From Acidovorax sp. 1608163 (GTDB lineage: Bacteria > Pseudomonadota > Gammaproteobacteria > Burkholderiales > Burkholderiaceae_C), in assembly GCF_003669015.1 (NCBI RefSeq), contig NZ_CP033069.1, forward strand, positions 2,118,501 to 2,182,500: a stretch of DNA of 64,000 nucleotides. Reading direction: 5' to 3'. Below are positions 51,921 through 59,714 of the stretch, one piece after another (within the stretch, counting starts at the first letter, position 1; every line of letters begins with the position of its first letter). Below the pieces are notes generated by a model. The model was not told the origin of the DNA. It did not search any database and saw only the letters and a program-made list of their open reading frames with translations. Made by a program: the position numbers and the translations under genes.

Positions 51921-52922
51921 ATGAAAGCCTTTGTCCTCGATCGCTATGCCAAGCAGGGTGCGCTGCGGCCTGCCGACATCCCGCAGCCCGACCTGCACGA
52001 CGACGAGGTGCTGGTGGCGGTGCATGCCGCTGGCGTCAACCTGCTCGACGCAAAAATCAGAAGCGGTGAGTTCAAACTCATCCTGCCCTACAAGCTGCCC
52101 CTCGTCCTCGGGCATGACGTGGCCGGTGTGGTGGTCAAGGTCGGTTCGCGCGTTCAGCAGTTCAAGCCCGGCGACGAGGTGTACGCCCGCCCTGACGATT
52201 TCCGCATTGGCGCTTTTGCAGAGCTGCTGGCTGTCAAAGAGTCATCGCTGGCTGCCAAGCCCCGTGGCCTGACGATGGAAGAGGCGGCGTCCATTCCCTT
52301 GGTGGGCTTGACGGCCTGGCAGGCCCTGGTGGAAAAGGCCCAGCTCCAAAAAGGGCAGAAGGTGTTCATTCAGGCGGGCTCGGGTGGCGTGGGTACCTTT
52401 GCCATCCAGCTGGCCAAGCACCTGGGCGCCACCGTGGCCACCACCACCAGCGCGGGCAATGCGGCCCTGGTCAAGAGCCTGGGCGCGGATGTGGTCATCG
52501 ACTACAAGACGCAAAACTTTGAAGACGTGCTGCGCGACTACGACGTGGTCCTTCACAGCCAAGACGGCCAGGCGCTGGCCAAGTCCCTGCGGGTGCTGAA
52601 AAAGGGCGGTCGGCTCATCTCCATCTCTGGCCCGCCAGACCCTGAATTTGGCAAGGACATCCGTGCCCCCGGCTTTGTGCGACTGGTGATGCGCCTGCTC
52701 AGCGCAGGCACCCGGCGGCGTGCCCGCAAGCTGGGTATTGGCTACTCGTTCCTCTTCATGCGGGCGCACGGTGGCCAGTTGCAAGAGATCACCCGCCTCA
52801 TCGAAGCGGGCGCCATCCGCCCGGTGATCGACAAAGTCTTTCCGTTCAACGCCACCAACGAAGCCCTGGCCTATGTAGAAGCTGGGCGCGCCAAGGGCAA
52901 GGTTGTCGTCAAGGTGCGCTGA
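51921..52922 (+). CDS. NADP-dependent quinone oxidoreductase-like (zinc-free MDR family)
   Basis: 333 residues. GroES-like N-terminus (MKAFVLDRYAKQGALRPADIPQPDLHDDEVLVAVHAAGVNLLDAKIRSGEF, LVLGHDVAGVVVKVG), then the Rossmann domain QKVFIQAGSGGVGTFAIQLAKHLGATVATTTS. Cys ligands for structural and catalytic zinc are absent, so it is of the quinone oxidoreductase type. NADPH-dependent reduction of quinones or enones. It is preceded by AAGGAAA at the right spacing. Confidence 0.92.
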   Translation: MKAFVLDRYAKQGALRPADIPQPDLHDDEVLVAVHAAGVNLLDAKIRSGEFKLILPYKLPLVLGHDVAGVVVKVGSRVQQFKPGDEVYARPDDFRIGAFAELLAVKESSLAAKPRGLTMEEAASIPLVGLTAWQALVEKAQLQKGQKVFIQAGSGGVGTFAIQLAKHLGATVATTTSAGNAALVKSLGADVVIDYKTQNFEDVLRDYDVVLHSQDGQALAKSLRVLKKGGRLISISGPPDPEFGKDIRAPGFVRLVMRLLSAGTRRRARKLGIGYSFLFMRAHGGQLQEITRLIEAGAIRPVIDKVFPFNATNEALAYVEAGRAKGKVVVKVR

Positions 52923-52993
52923 CCGGCGTTGCTGGCGCTTCCTCGCTAATCCCTTTCATACCCCACAACTTTTCCCACCCCCTGGAGATTTCC

Positions 52994-53700
52994 ATGAAGA
53001 TTGAAAACGCTGTTGTCCTCATCACCGGTGCCAATCGCGGCATCGGTTTGGCATTTGCCCGCGAGTTGCTCGCCCGTGGTGTGCGCAAGGTGTACGCCGG
53101 TGCGCGTGATCCTGCCACCATCACCCCCAGGCTGGCTTGCAGGCCCTGCGCCTGGATGTGAACAACCCCAACGATGTCGCCGCTGCTGCCGCGTTGGCGT
53201 CAGACGTCACGCTCGTGATCAACAACGCAGGCATCGCCCAGCCTGGCGGATTTTTGGCTGCTGACAGCGAAGAGGTCACCCGCAGGCTCTTTGAAACCAA
53301 CTTTTTCGCCATGCTGCGTGTGAGCAAAGTGTTTGCCCCCGTCTTGCAGGCCAACGGTGGCGGGGCATTGCTCAATGTGCTGTCGGTGGCCTCGTGGGTC
53401 AACGGCGGTGAACTGGCGGCTTACTCGGCCAGCAAGTCGGCCGCCTGGTCGCTGACCAATGCGCTGCGCTACGAGTTGGCCGCGCAAAAGACGCAGGTGC
53501 TGGGGCTGCACATGGGTTATGTGGACACCGACCTGACCCGCGGCTTTGAAGTACCCAAGACCAGCCCCGAGCAGATCGTCCAGCGCGCGCTGGATGGGCT
53601 GGAGGCGGGCGCAGACGAAGTGCTGGCCGATGAGATCACCCAGCACGTCAAGCAGTCGATGGCGGCAGACCGCCCTGGCTACTTGCCGACGCAGGCCTGA
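52994..53700 (+). pseudogene. Short-chain dehydrogenase/reductase, one frameshift
   Basis: Opening KIENAVVLITGANRGIGLAFARELLARG has the TGxxxGxG cofactor motif. Reading breaks after RDPATITP at a five-C run (53124-53128) and continues in the next frame as AGLQALRLDVNNPNDV, LVINNAGIAQPG, SVASWVNGGELAAYSASKSAAWSL with the Ser, Tyr and Lys catalytic residues. Adding one C gives about 235 residues, the usual SDR size. Follows the quinone oxidoreductase by 71 bases, likely same operon and TetR control. Confidence 0.85.
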
Positions 53701-53704
53701 CGGT

Positions 53705-53731
53705 GTGCAGGGCGGCTTGCTTGCCCTGCAC
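53705..53731. terminator. Hairpin between convergent genes
   Basis: GTGCAGGGC-(GGCTTGCTT)-GCCCTGCAC, a perfect 9-bp stem just past the SDR stop and before the end of the reverse-strand membrane protein gene. No clear T-run. Confidence 0.4.
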
Positions 53732-53778
53732 GCAGTGAAGCGGCTTTAGGCCTTGTGGCTCCATCGAAAGGGGGATGC

Positions 53779-54135
53779 CTAGGGCCGAAACCAGATCTTG
53801 AGCGTGACATACAGCGCGTAGCCAAACGCCACCACGCACCACGCCAGGAAAAACACGTTGGCCCAGTACTGCCCGGTCTGCTCCGCCAGCGTGTAAATCT
53901 GCCCGGCACAGCCCTTGCCCACGCAAGGCACCTCGCCCCGCGCCAGCGCGCGCAGCAGGGCAAACAACAGATAGCTGCCGGCAGCGCCCAGCACCAAAAA
54001 ACCCACCGGCCCCACCATGCCCTGGGTGGGCTCGCCTTTGTCGTCTCTATGCCCTTGGTTGAGCAGCTTTTGCCCATGCCGGTAAAAGAAGAAACCGACC
54101 AAAAGCATGAGTGCGTAGTACAGGAACGTGAGCAT
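53779..54135 (-). CDS. Small integral membrane protein
   Basis: 118 residues from ATG 54135 (MLTFLYYALMLLVGFFFYRHG); an ATG at 54210 would extend by 25. Three membrane segments (about 2-18, 40-62, 90-112). Between segments 2 and 3 lies EVPCVGKGCAGQIYTLAEQTGQYW with two Cys that could form a disulfide in the periplasm. Family not recognised. Confidence 0.6.
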   Translation of the reverse strand: MLTFLYYALMLLVGFFFYRHGQKLLNQGHRDDKGEPTQGMVGPVGFLVLGAAGSYLLFALLRALARGEVPCVGKGCAGQIYTLAEQTGQYWANVFFLAWCVVAFGYALYVTLKIWFRP

Positions 54136-54274
54136 ATCGGGCAGTGGGTGTAGGCCGCCGAGGTTTGGGGGGATGCTGCCTATGGTATCTGCGCTCAACG
54201 CTGGGGGCACGCGCAGCGGCGCACCAGGGCGCTTCGCGCTTTGCCATTTATGCGCGCATTTTCAATGAAATTGC

Positions 54275-54325
54275 CGTCTGGCGCTCTACAGTAAAGCGCT
54301 GGCAGCTATATTTTTAATAGCTATT
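54275..54325 (+). repeat. Repeat family A, copy 9
   Basis: CCGTCTGGCGCTCTACAGTA then AAGCGCTGGCAGCTATATTT. Its end covers the stop codon of the following lipoprotein gene (54321-54323). Confidence 0.7.
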
Positions 54326-54914
54326 GGGTCGGTTGCTGTTGCGGCAGGCACCCTGCAAACCCCTTCGGCCCGGGGGCCGATACCTCTGCCTGCGTCAGCG
54401 CCACCATGGCGTCGTTCTGGCCGGGGGCTTTGGTCAGGCGCTGGCCGTTTTGCCAGCGCCACTGTTTGCCGTCAAAGCTGTACACCAGCGTGTGTGTGCG
54501 GTTGGAGAGCAGGTGCGCTGGCGTTAGCGTGATGGCCTTCGCCTCTGCCTCGGTGGCGGCCGTGGCCCGGGCCTCGTTGTCTTTGATGACGATCTTGCCC
54601 ACAAAGGGCGTCACGAGCGATTCGGTGGCGTTGACCTCGGGCTGTACCAGGGCAGGGCTGTAGCCGGTCTTGGCCCAGGTGCCGTTGTCTTGGGTGCCTG
54701 GCTCGTTGAAGGGGTCCACATGCGCCTCACGCGCGGCCAGGAACTGGGTGCACGCGGCGGTGATGGCGGCAAAGCGGTCGTTGGCTTGCTGCGCAGCGGC
54801 CGTGGGTTGTGGCGGCGCTGCAGTTTGGTTGCACGCTGCCAGCGCGGCACAGGCCAGCACGGCAGTCGTGGCGATGGTCAGCGCGGAATGTGGTGAGCGG
54901 TGTGTTGAACGCAT
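54321..54914 (-). CDS. Hypothetical lipoprotein
   Basis: 197 residues from ATG 54914 (MRSTHRSPHSALTIATTAVL); ATG 54941 is an alternative. Signal peptide ends in the lipobox LAAC (about residue 26), so the mature N-terminus is lipidated Cys. Then an Ala/Pro/Gln-rich linker and a domain with ITAACTQFLAAREAHVDPFNEPGTQDNGTWAKTGYSP and HTLVYSFDGKQWRWQNGQRLTK. No known family seen. Confidence 0.65.
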   Translation of the reverse strand: MRSTHRSPHSALTIATTAVLACAALAACNQTAAPPQPTAAAQQANDRFAAITAACTQFLAAREAHVDPFNEPGTQDNGTWAKTGYSPALVQPEVNATESLVTPFVGKIVIKDNEARATAATEAEAKAITLTPAHLLSNRTHTLVYSFDGKQWRWQNGQRLTKAPGQNDAMVALTQAEVSAPGPKGFAGCLPQQQPTQ

Positions 54915-54958
54915 CGGTGCGTTGCCAGAATGGGCGGGCATAGGGGGCTGGGGCTATC

Positions 54959-54985
54959 AAAAAAAGAGCCCGGCGCTGGGCCGGG
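54959..54985 (-). terminator. Rho-independent terminator of pdxH
   Basis: On the reverse strand CCCGGC-CCAGC-GCCGGG followed by CTCTTTTTTTG: GC-rich 6-bp stem and T7, about 90 bases after the pdxH stop. Confidence 0.75.
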
Positions 54986-55076
54986 TTGGGGAGGGGGATT
55001 GAAACGTGCGGTCAGAGCGCTGAATCCATGCGTTGAATCCCCGCGTTGGATCAGCAGGCCACATCAGCCCGTCTTC

Positions 55077-55724
55077 TCACGGCGCCAGCCGCTCGCGCAG
55101 CCAGTCGGTGCCGTCCAGGCGGTAACGCAAGCGGTCGTGCAGGCGGCTTTTGCGGCCTTGCCAAAACTCCCATTGGTCGGGCACCAGGCGGTAGCCGCCC
55201 CAGTGCGGCGGGCGTGGCGGCTTGAGCATGAACTGCGCGCCGTATTTGGCTGCGTTGGCCACCAGCACCCCACGGCCGCTGATGACCTGGCTTTGCGGGC
55301 TGGCCCAGGCGCCAATGCGCGAATCGAGCGGGCGGCTGTGGAAGTATTCGTCGCTCTCGGCATCGCTCACTTTTTCCACGCGGCCTTCCACGCGCACCAC
55401 GCGCTCCAGCTCCACCCAATGAAACTGCAGCGCTGCAAACGGGTTGCCCGCAATCTGGCGACCCTTGCGGCTGTCGTAGTTGGTAAACCAGACAATCCCG
55501 CGCTCGTCATAGCCCTTGATGAGCACGATGCGCGTGCTGGGGCGCATGTCGCCGCCCACGGTGGCCAGCGTCATGGCATTGGGCTCGGGCACTTGGGCGC
55601 TGATGGCTTCCTTGAGCCACTGGTCAAACTGCTGCAGGGGGGCAGCGTGCGAGGCGTCTTCGTTCAGCTCGGCACGCTCGTAACTCTTGCGAAGGTCTGC
55701 GATGGATGTGGTCATGCCTGCCAT
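55077..55724 (-). CDS. pdxH: Pyridoxamine 5'-phosphate oxidase
   Basis: 215 residues (ATG 55724 or MTTS at 55715). FMN flavoprotein making pyridoxal 5'-phosphate. Blocks: [75 protein letters not shown], the family motif [17 protein letters not shown] and C-terminal [18 protein letters not shown] with RL(A)P end. Cytosolic. Confidence 0.96.
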   Translation of the reverse strand: MAGMTTSIADLRKSYERAELNEDASHAAPLQQFDQWLKEAISAQVPEPNAMTLATVGGDMRPSTRIVLIKGYDERGIVWFTNYDSRKGRQIAGNPFAALQFHWVELERVVRVEGRVEKVSDAESDEYFHSRPLDSRIGAWASPQSQVISGRGVLVANAAKYGAQFMLKPPRPPHWGGYRLVPDQWEFWQGRKSRLHDRLRYRLDGTDWLRERLAP

Positions 55725-55777
55725 TGTGCATCTGGGGGGCGGGGCACCGACCGGTTCGGTGTTTGCCCGCTTGTGAG

Positions 55778-55791
55778 CGAATATCTATTCG
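55778..55791. promoter_or_regulatory. Candidate TetR operator, site 1
   Basis: CGAATATCTATTCG, 6-bp perfect arms around TC, 17 bases before the TetR start. A related site, CGAATAATAATTCA, occurs at 56520-56533 before the dehydrogenase genes. Confidence 0.6.
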
Positions 55792-55808
55792 TTTATATTG
55801 GCCCCGCC

Positions 55809-56381
55809 ATGAAACCCAAAGACGACGAAAAGCAGCGCGCCATTGCCCAGGCCACCTTTGATCTGGTGGCACAAACGGGCCTGAGCGGGCTGACCATGGC
55901 CGAGATTGCCCGCGCCGCTGGCATTGCCACTAGCACGCTGTATGTCTACTACCCCTCCAAGGACGAGCTGATCAGCCAGCTCTACCAAGACGCCAAAACC
56001 GTGACGGCCGAACGCATCATGCGCGGTGTGGAGCCCGCCATGCCTTTCAAGGCCAGGGTGCGGCGCACTTGGCTCAACCTGCTGCGCCACCGGCTCGACC
56101 AGTACGCCGAGGTGGTGTTTCAAGAGCAGTACTACAACTCGCCCTGGTTCACCCAGGGCAACCGCGAGTTTTCAACCCGGCTGATGGCTGGCTTTTTTGC
56201 GCTGATGGAAGAGGGCCAGCGCAACGAGATTTTGAAGCCCGTGCATGGCTCGCTGCTCACGGCCAGCCTGCTCGGCTCGGTGCGCGAAACCGCCAACCTG
56301 ATACGCACCGGTGTGCTGCCAGACGACGATGCCGTGCACCAGACCGCATTCAGCCTGTGCTGGGATGCCCTCAAGGCCTGA
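55809..56381 (+). CDS. TetR-family regulator of the molybdenum dehydrogenase genes
   Basis: 190 residues from ATG 55809 (MKPKDDEKQRAIAQATFDL). HTH at about 8-52: TFDLVAQTGLSGLTMAEIARAAGIATSTLYVYYPSKDELISQLY. The C-terminal domain includes ERIMRGVEPAMPFKARVRRTWLNLLRHRLDQY. The frame is open far upstream, but the palindrome at 55778 and start context favour 55809. It precedes the iorAB-like operon on the same strand, and the two share a palindrome, so it is probably its repressor. Confidence 0.87.
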   Translation: MKPKDDEKQRAIAQATFDLVAQTGLSGLTMAEIARAAGIATSTLYVYYPSKDELISQLYQDAKTVTAERIMRGVEPAMPFKARVRRTWLNLLRHRLDQYAEVVFQEQYYNSPWFTQGNREFSTRLMAGFFALMEEGQRNEILKPVHGSLLTASLLGSVRETANLIRTGVLPDDDAVHQTAFSLCWDALKA

Positions 56382-56519
56382 CCTTGGCTGCGTTGTGCCA
56401 ATGCTCGCCGTGAAGCACCACGCCAGAGTTTTTGGACGATAGAGATTCCGGGCCGCAGGCCAAGCCAGACTGGCCCAGCCAAGTCAAAAACCGGCAGTCC
56501 GCTGCAAGAAATTTTTAGT

Positions 56520-56533
56520 CGAATAATAATTCA
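56520..56533. promoter_or_regulatory. Candidate TetR operator, site 2
   Basis: CGAATAATAATTCA: same left arm CGAATA and near-matching right arm ATTC as the 55778 site. It lies 47 bases before the small-subunit start. Confidence 0.5.
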
Positions 56534-56579
56534 GCCAAAATTATTTCCCCCACCGCACCCCAACCAGGAGCACCCCACG

Positions 56580-57041
56580 ATGCCAACCTTGAACATCAAC
56601 GGCAAAGACACCGCCGTCAACGCCGACGACTCCACCCCCATCCTCTGGGCCCTGCGCGATACGCTGGGCATGACCGGTACCAAGTTTGGCTGCGGCCAGG
56701 CACTGTGCGGGGCTTGCACGGTGCACCTGAACGGCGCGCCCGTGCGCTCGTGCATCACCCCCATCTCGGCCGCTGCGGGCCAAAAGATCACCACCATTGA
56801 AGCCGTCACCGCCAACGACAAGGTGGGCAAGGCCGTGCACGCCGCCTGGGTCAAGCACGACGTGGCCCAGTGCGGCTACTGCCAAAGCGGCCAGATCATG
56901 AGCGCCACCGCGCTGCTCAAGGGCAAGAAAAAGCCCTCTGACGCCGACATCGACGCGGCCATGGCAGGCAACGTTTGCCGCTGCGGCACCTATGTGCGCA
57001 TCCGCGCCGCCATCCACGACGCCGCCAAAACCTTGGCCTGA
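56580..57041 (+). CDS. iorA: 2Fe-2S subunit of a xanthine-dehydrogenase-family enzyme (IorA-like)
   Basis: 153 residues. Plant-type 2Fe-2S domain [20 protein letters not shown] (first three Cys), then the second helical 2Fe-2S domain with [16 protein letters not shown] and [16 protein letters not shown]. It passes electrons from the molybdenum site. Related to isoquinoline 1-oxidoreductase small subunits. 13 bases before the large subunit, so same operon. Confidence 0.92.
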   Translation: MPTLNINGKDTAVNADDSTPILWALRDTLGMTGTKFGCGQALCGACTVHLNGAPVRSCITPISAAAGQKITTIEAVTANDKVGKAVHAAWVKHDVAQCGYCQSGQIMSATALLKGKKKPSDADIDAAMAGNVCRCGTYVRIRAAIHDAAKTLA

Positions 57042-57054
57042 GCAGGAGAACACC

Positions 57055-59328
57055 ATGCATTTCGACGCTCAAACAGCACGCGCACACATGCCAAAAGGCT
57101 TGGTAGCGCTTATGGATCAAGCGCAAGGCGCTATCAATACAGAAGCAAGCGCCGCAGCCCCCGAAGGCGTGGCGCGCCGCACCTTCCTCAAGGCCGCAGC
57201 CGCATCCGGCTTTGCGCTGGGGGCCTACCCGTTGGTCGCTACCGCACAGGGCGCAGGCGCAGCACCTGCCGGGCTCAAGCCTTTTGAGCAGCCTTCGGCC
57301 TTTGTGCGCATCGACATCGATGGCACCGTTACCGTCACCATCAACCGCCTGGACTTTGGCCAGGGCGTGCAAACCGGCCTGCCCATGATCCTGGCCGAAG
57401 AGCTGGACGCCGACTGGGCCAAGGTGCGCAGCGTGCACGGTGACGCCAACCCCGCCTATGCCGACCCCGCCTTTGGCATGCACCTCACGGGCGGCTCCAA
57501 CTCTCTGAAAAACTCGTACACCCAGTATCGCGAGCTGGGGGCACGCACCCGCGCCATGCTGGTGTCTGCCGCTGCCGCGCAGTGGGGTGTAGACGCATCG
57601 GCCCTGCGCACCAACGCAGGCTTTGTGGTGGGCCCCGGCGGCAAAAAGCTGGCCTACGGTGCGCTGGCCGAGGCCGCCATGCAGCAGCCCGTGCCCGAGA
57701 AAGTTACCCTCAAAGACCCCAAGCAGTTCCGCATCATCGGCAAGCCCACGGGCCGGCTCGATGCCAAGGCCAAATCCAGCGGCCAGCAGGACTACGGCAT
57801 TGACGTGCGTCTGCCCGGCATGCTCACGGCCGTGGTGGCCCGCCCACCGGTGTTTGGCGCCAAGCTGAAGTCGCTGGACGACAGCGCCGCCAAAGCCATT
57901 GCAGGCGTGAAAGCCGTGCTGCGCGTGCCCACCGACCGCGGCGGCGAAGGCGTGGCCGTGATTGCCGAAGGCTACTGGCCCGCCAAGCAGGGGCGCGATG
58001 CGCTCAAGGTGGAATGGGATACGGCCAGCGTTGAAAAGCCCGACACCGCCCAGCTGCTCACCCAATACCGCACCCTGGCAAAGCAGACCGGCACCATCGC
58101 CATCCCCGCCGATGTGGCCCCGCTGGCCAACGCGCCGCAAAAGATCAGCGCCGAGTTCACCTTTCCGTACCTGGCCCACGCGCCCATGGAGCCGCTGAAC
58201 TGCACCGTCAAGCTCGACGGTGACAAGGTCGACCTGTGGATGGGCACCCAGATGCCCGGCCTGGACGCCATGGCCGCCGCCAAGGTGCTGGGCCTGCAGC
58301 CGCAAAACGTGAAGGTGCACACCCAGATGGCCGGTGGCGGCTTTGGCCGCCGCGCCATCCCCACCAGCGACTACGTGGTGGAAGCCTGCGGCGTGGCCAA
58401 GGCCGCGCGCACCGCAGGCATCACCGCCCCCGTGCGCACCCTGTGGAGCCGCGAGGACGACATCAAAGGCGGCTACTACCGCCCCATGCACGTGCACCGC
58501 GCCGAGATCGGCTTCGACGCCCAGGGCAACATCCTGGCGTGGGACCATGTCATCGTCGGCCAGTCCATCCTTAAGGGCTCACCGTTCGAGGCCTTCATGG
58601 TCAAAAACGGCGTGGATACCACCGCGGTGGAGGGCATGAAAGAGCCCTACAACATCCCCATGCGACTGTCCGTGCACCACCCGCAGGTCAACGTGCCCGT
58701 GCTGTGGTGGCGCAGCGTGGGCTCCACCCACACCGCCTATGCCATGGAAACCCTGCTGGACGAAGTGGCCCGCGCCACCCAGCAGGACCCCGTGGCCTAC
58801 CGCCTGCGCCTGATGGGCGACAAACACCCCCGCCACAAGGCCGCCTTGCAACTGGCGGTAGACCGGTCCGGCTACGGCAAAAAGAAGCTCGCCGCAGGCC
58901 GTGCCTGGGGCGTAGCGGTGCACGAGTCGTTCAGCTCCGTGGTCGCGTACGTGGTGGAAGCCTCCGTCAGCAAAGACGGCACGCCCAAGCTGCACAGCGT
59001 GACGGCGGGCGTGCACTGCAACCTGGCCGTCAACCCCAAGAGCGTAGAGGCCCAGGTGCAGGGCGGGGCGCTGATGGGCCTGTCGATGTGCCTGCCCGGC
59101 GGCGCCATCACGCTGAAGGATGGCGTGGTGGAGCAAAGCAACTTCGGTGATTTCGCCGTGCCTCGCATCACCGACATGCCCCAGGTGGCCGTGCACATCG
59201 TGCCGAGCGCCGAGCCGCCCACCGGCATGGGCGAGCCCGGGTTGCCACCGTTGGCACCTGCGTTTGCGAATGCGGTGGCACGGTTGACGGGGAAGACGCC
59301 GCGAGAGCTGCCGTTCAAGTTGGCTTGA
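57055..59328 (+). CDS. iorB: Molybdopterin-binding subunit of an isoquinoline 1-oxidoreductase-like enzyme
   Basis: 757 residues. A twin-arginine signal (ARRTFLKAAAASGFALGAYP, RR at 41-42) directs folded export, with an unusually long 40-residue leader before it. Mo-cofactor domain blocks: FGQGVQTGLPMILAEELDADW, TGGSNSLKNSYTQYRELGA, MTGxGGFGRRA-type AGGGFGRRAIPTSDYVVEA, FPYLAHAPMEPLNC, GEPGLPPLAPAFANAVARLTG. The catalytic Glu is in the last. Residues about 16-29 of the leader (LVALMDQAQGAINT) are encoded by a dispersed repeat. Substrate uncertain: N-heterocycle or aldehyde. Confidence 0.92.
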   Translation: MHFDAQTARAHMPKGLVALMDQAQGAINTEASAAAPEGVARRTFLKAAAASGFALGAYPLVATAQGAGAAPAGLKPFEQPSAFVRIDIDGTVTVTINRLDFGQGVQTGLPMILAEELDADWAKVRSVHGDANPAYADPAFGMHLTGGSNSLKNSYTQYRELGARTRAMLVSAAAAQWGVDASALRTNAGFVVGPGGKKLAYGALAEAAMQQPVPEKVTLKDPKQFRIIGKPTGRLDAKAKSSGQQDYGIDVRLPGMLTAVVARPPVFGAKLKSLDDSAAKAIAGVKAVLRVPTDRGGEGVAVIAEGYWPAKQGRDALKVEWDTASVEKPDTAQLLTQYRTLAKQTGTIAIPADVAPLANAPQKISAEFTFPYLAHAPMEPLNCTVKLDGDKVDLWMGTQMPGLDAMAAAKVLGLQPQNVKVHTQMAGGGFGRRAIPTSDYVVEACGVAKAARTAGITAPVRTLWSREDDIKGGYYRPMHVHRAEIGFDAQGNILAWDHVIVGQSILKGSPFEAFMVKNGVDTTAVEGMKEPYNIPMRLSVHHPQVNVPVLWWRSVGSTHTAYAMETLLDEVARATQQDPVAYRLRLMGDKHPRHKAALQLAVDRSGYGKKKLAAGRAWGVAVHESFSSVVAYVVEASVSKDGTPKLHSVTAGVHCNLAVNPKSVEAQVQGGALMGLSMCLPGGAITLKDGVVEQSNFGDFAVPRITDMPQVAVHIVPSAEPPTGMGEPGLPPLAPAFANAVARLTGKTPRELPFKLA
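57102..57140 (+). repeat. Repeat family A, copy 10, inside iorB
   Basis: GGTAGCGCTTATGGATCAAG then CGCAAGGCGCTATCAATAC; recognisable family A element lying in frame within codons about 16-29, upstream of the Tat motif. Confidence 0.7.
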
Positions 59329-59346
59329 TCGGGTTGGATGAAATGA

Positions 59347-59381
59347 AAGCGCCGGGTTTGAAAAAGTCCGGCGCTTTTTTT
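59347..59381 (+). terminator. Rho-independent terminator of iorAB
   Basis: AAGCGCCGG / CCGGCGCTT, 9-bp stem with a 12-base loop, followed by seven Ts, 19 bases after the iorB stop. Confidence 0.88.
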
Positions 59382-59714
59382 ATGACCCATCCATCTGCTA
59401 GCTGCTTCAGTTCGGCGTGCTGGGCATTGCTTAGGCAAGCCGTTTTCGTCCCATTTCGATTCTTGGGAAGCTTGGTGACTTTCTTTTCTCCTGCCGATAG
59501 CACGAGCCTCCCCATTTGGGCACCCGGCAGTACCTATCCCTAATTTGCGACGGACCGGACCGCCGGACTGTTGGTAGACAATGTTAAATTATTGTTGCAG
59601 CGACATGGATTTATGTTTACAAGGGGACTGCCTGAACCTGTTTTGTGGCGCTGGTGCGCAAGGTAGACGTCTGGCAGGGTTCTGAGGCCTTTTCGTACTG
59701 ATGGATCACCGTGC
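59382..59714. other. Gene-free stretch before the EAL gene
   Basis: No supported gene. Composition drops in GC toward 59580-59640. GGACCGGACCGCC at 59553 onward is a short local repeat only. This probably holds the promoter of the GAF-PAS-GGDEF-EAL gene and marks the shift to accessory-looking DNA. Confidence 0.4.
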
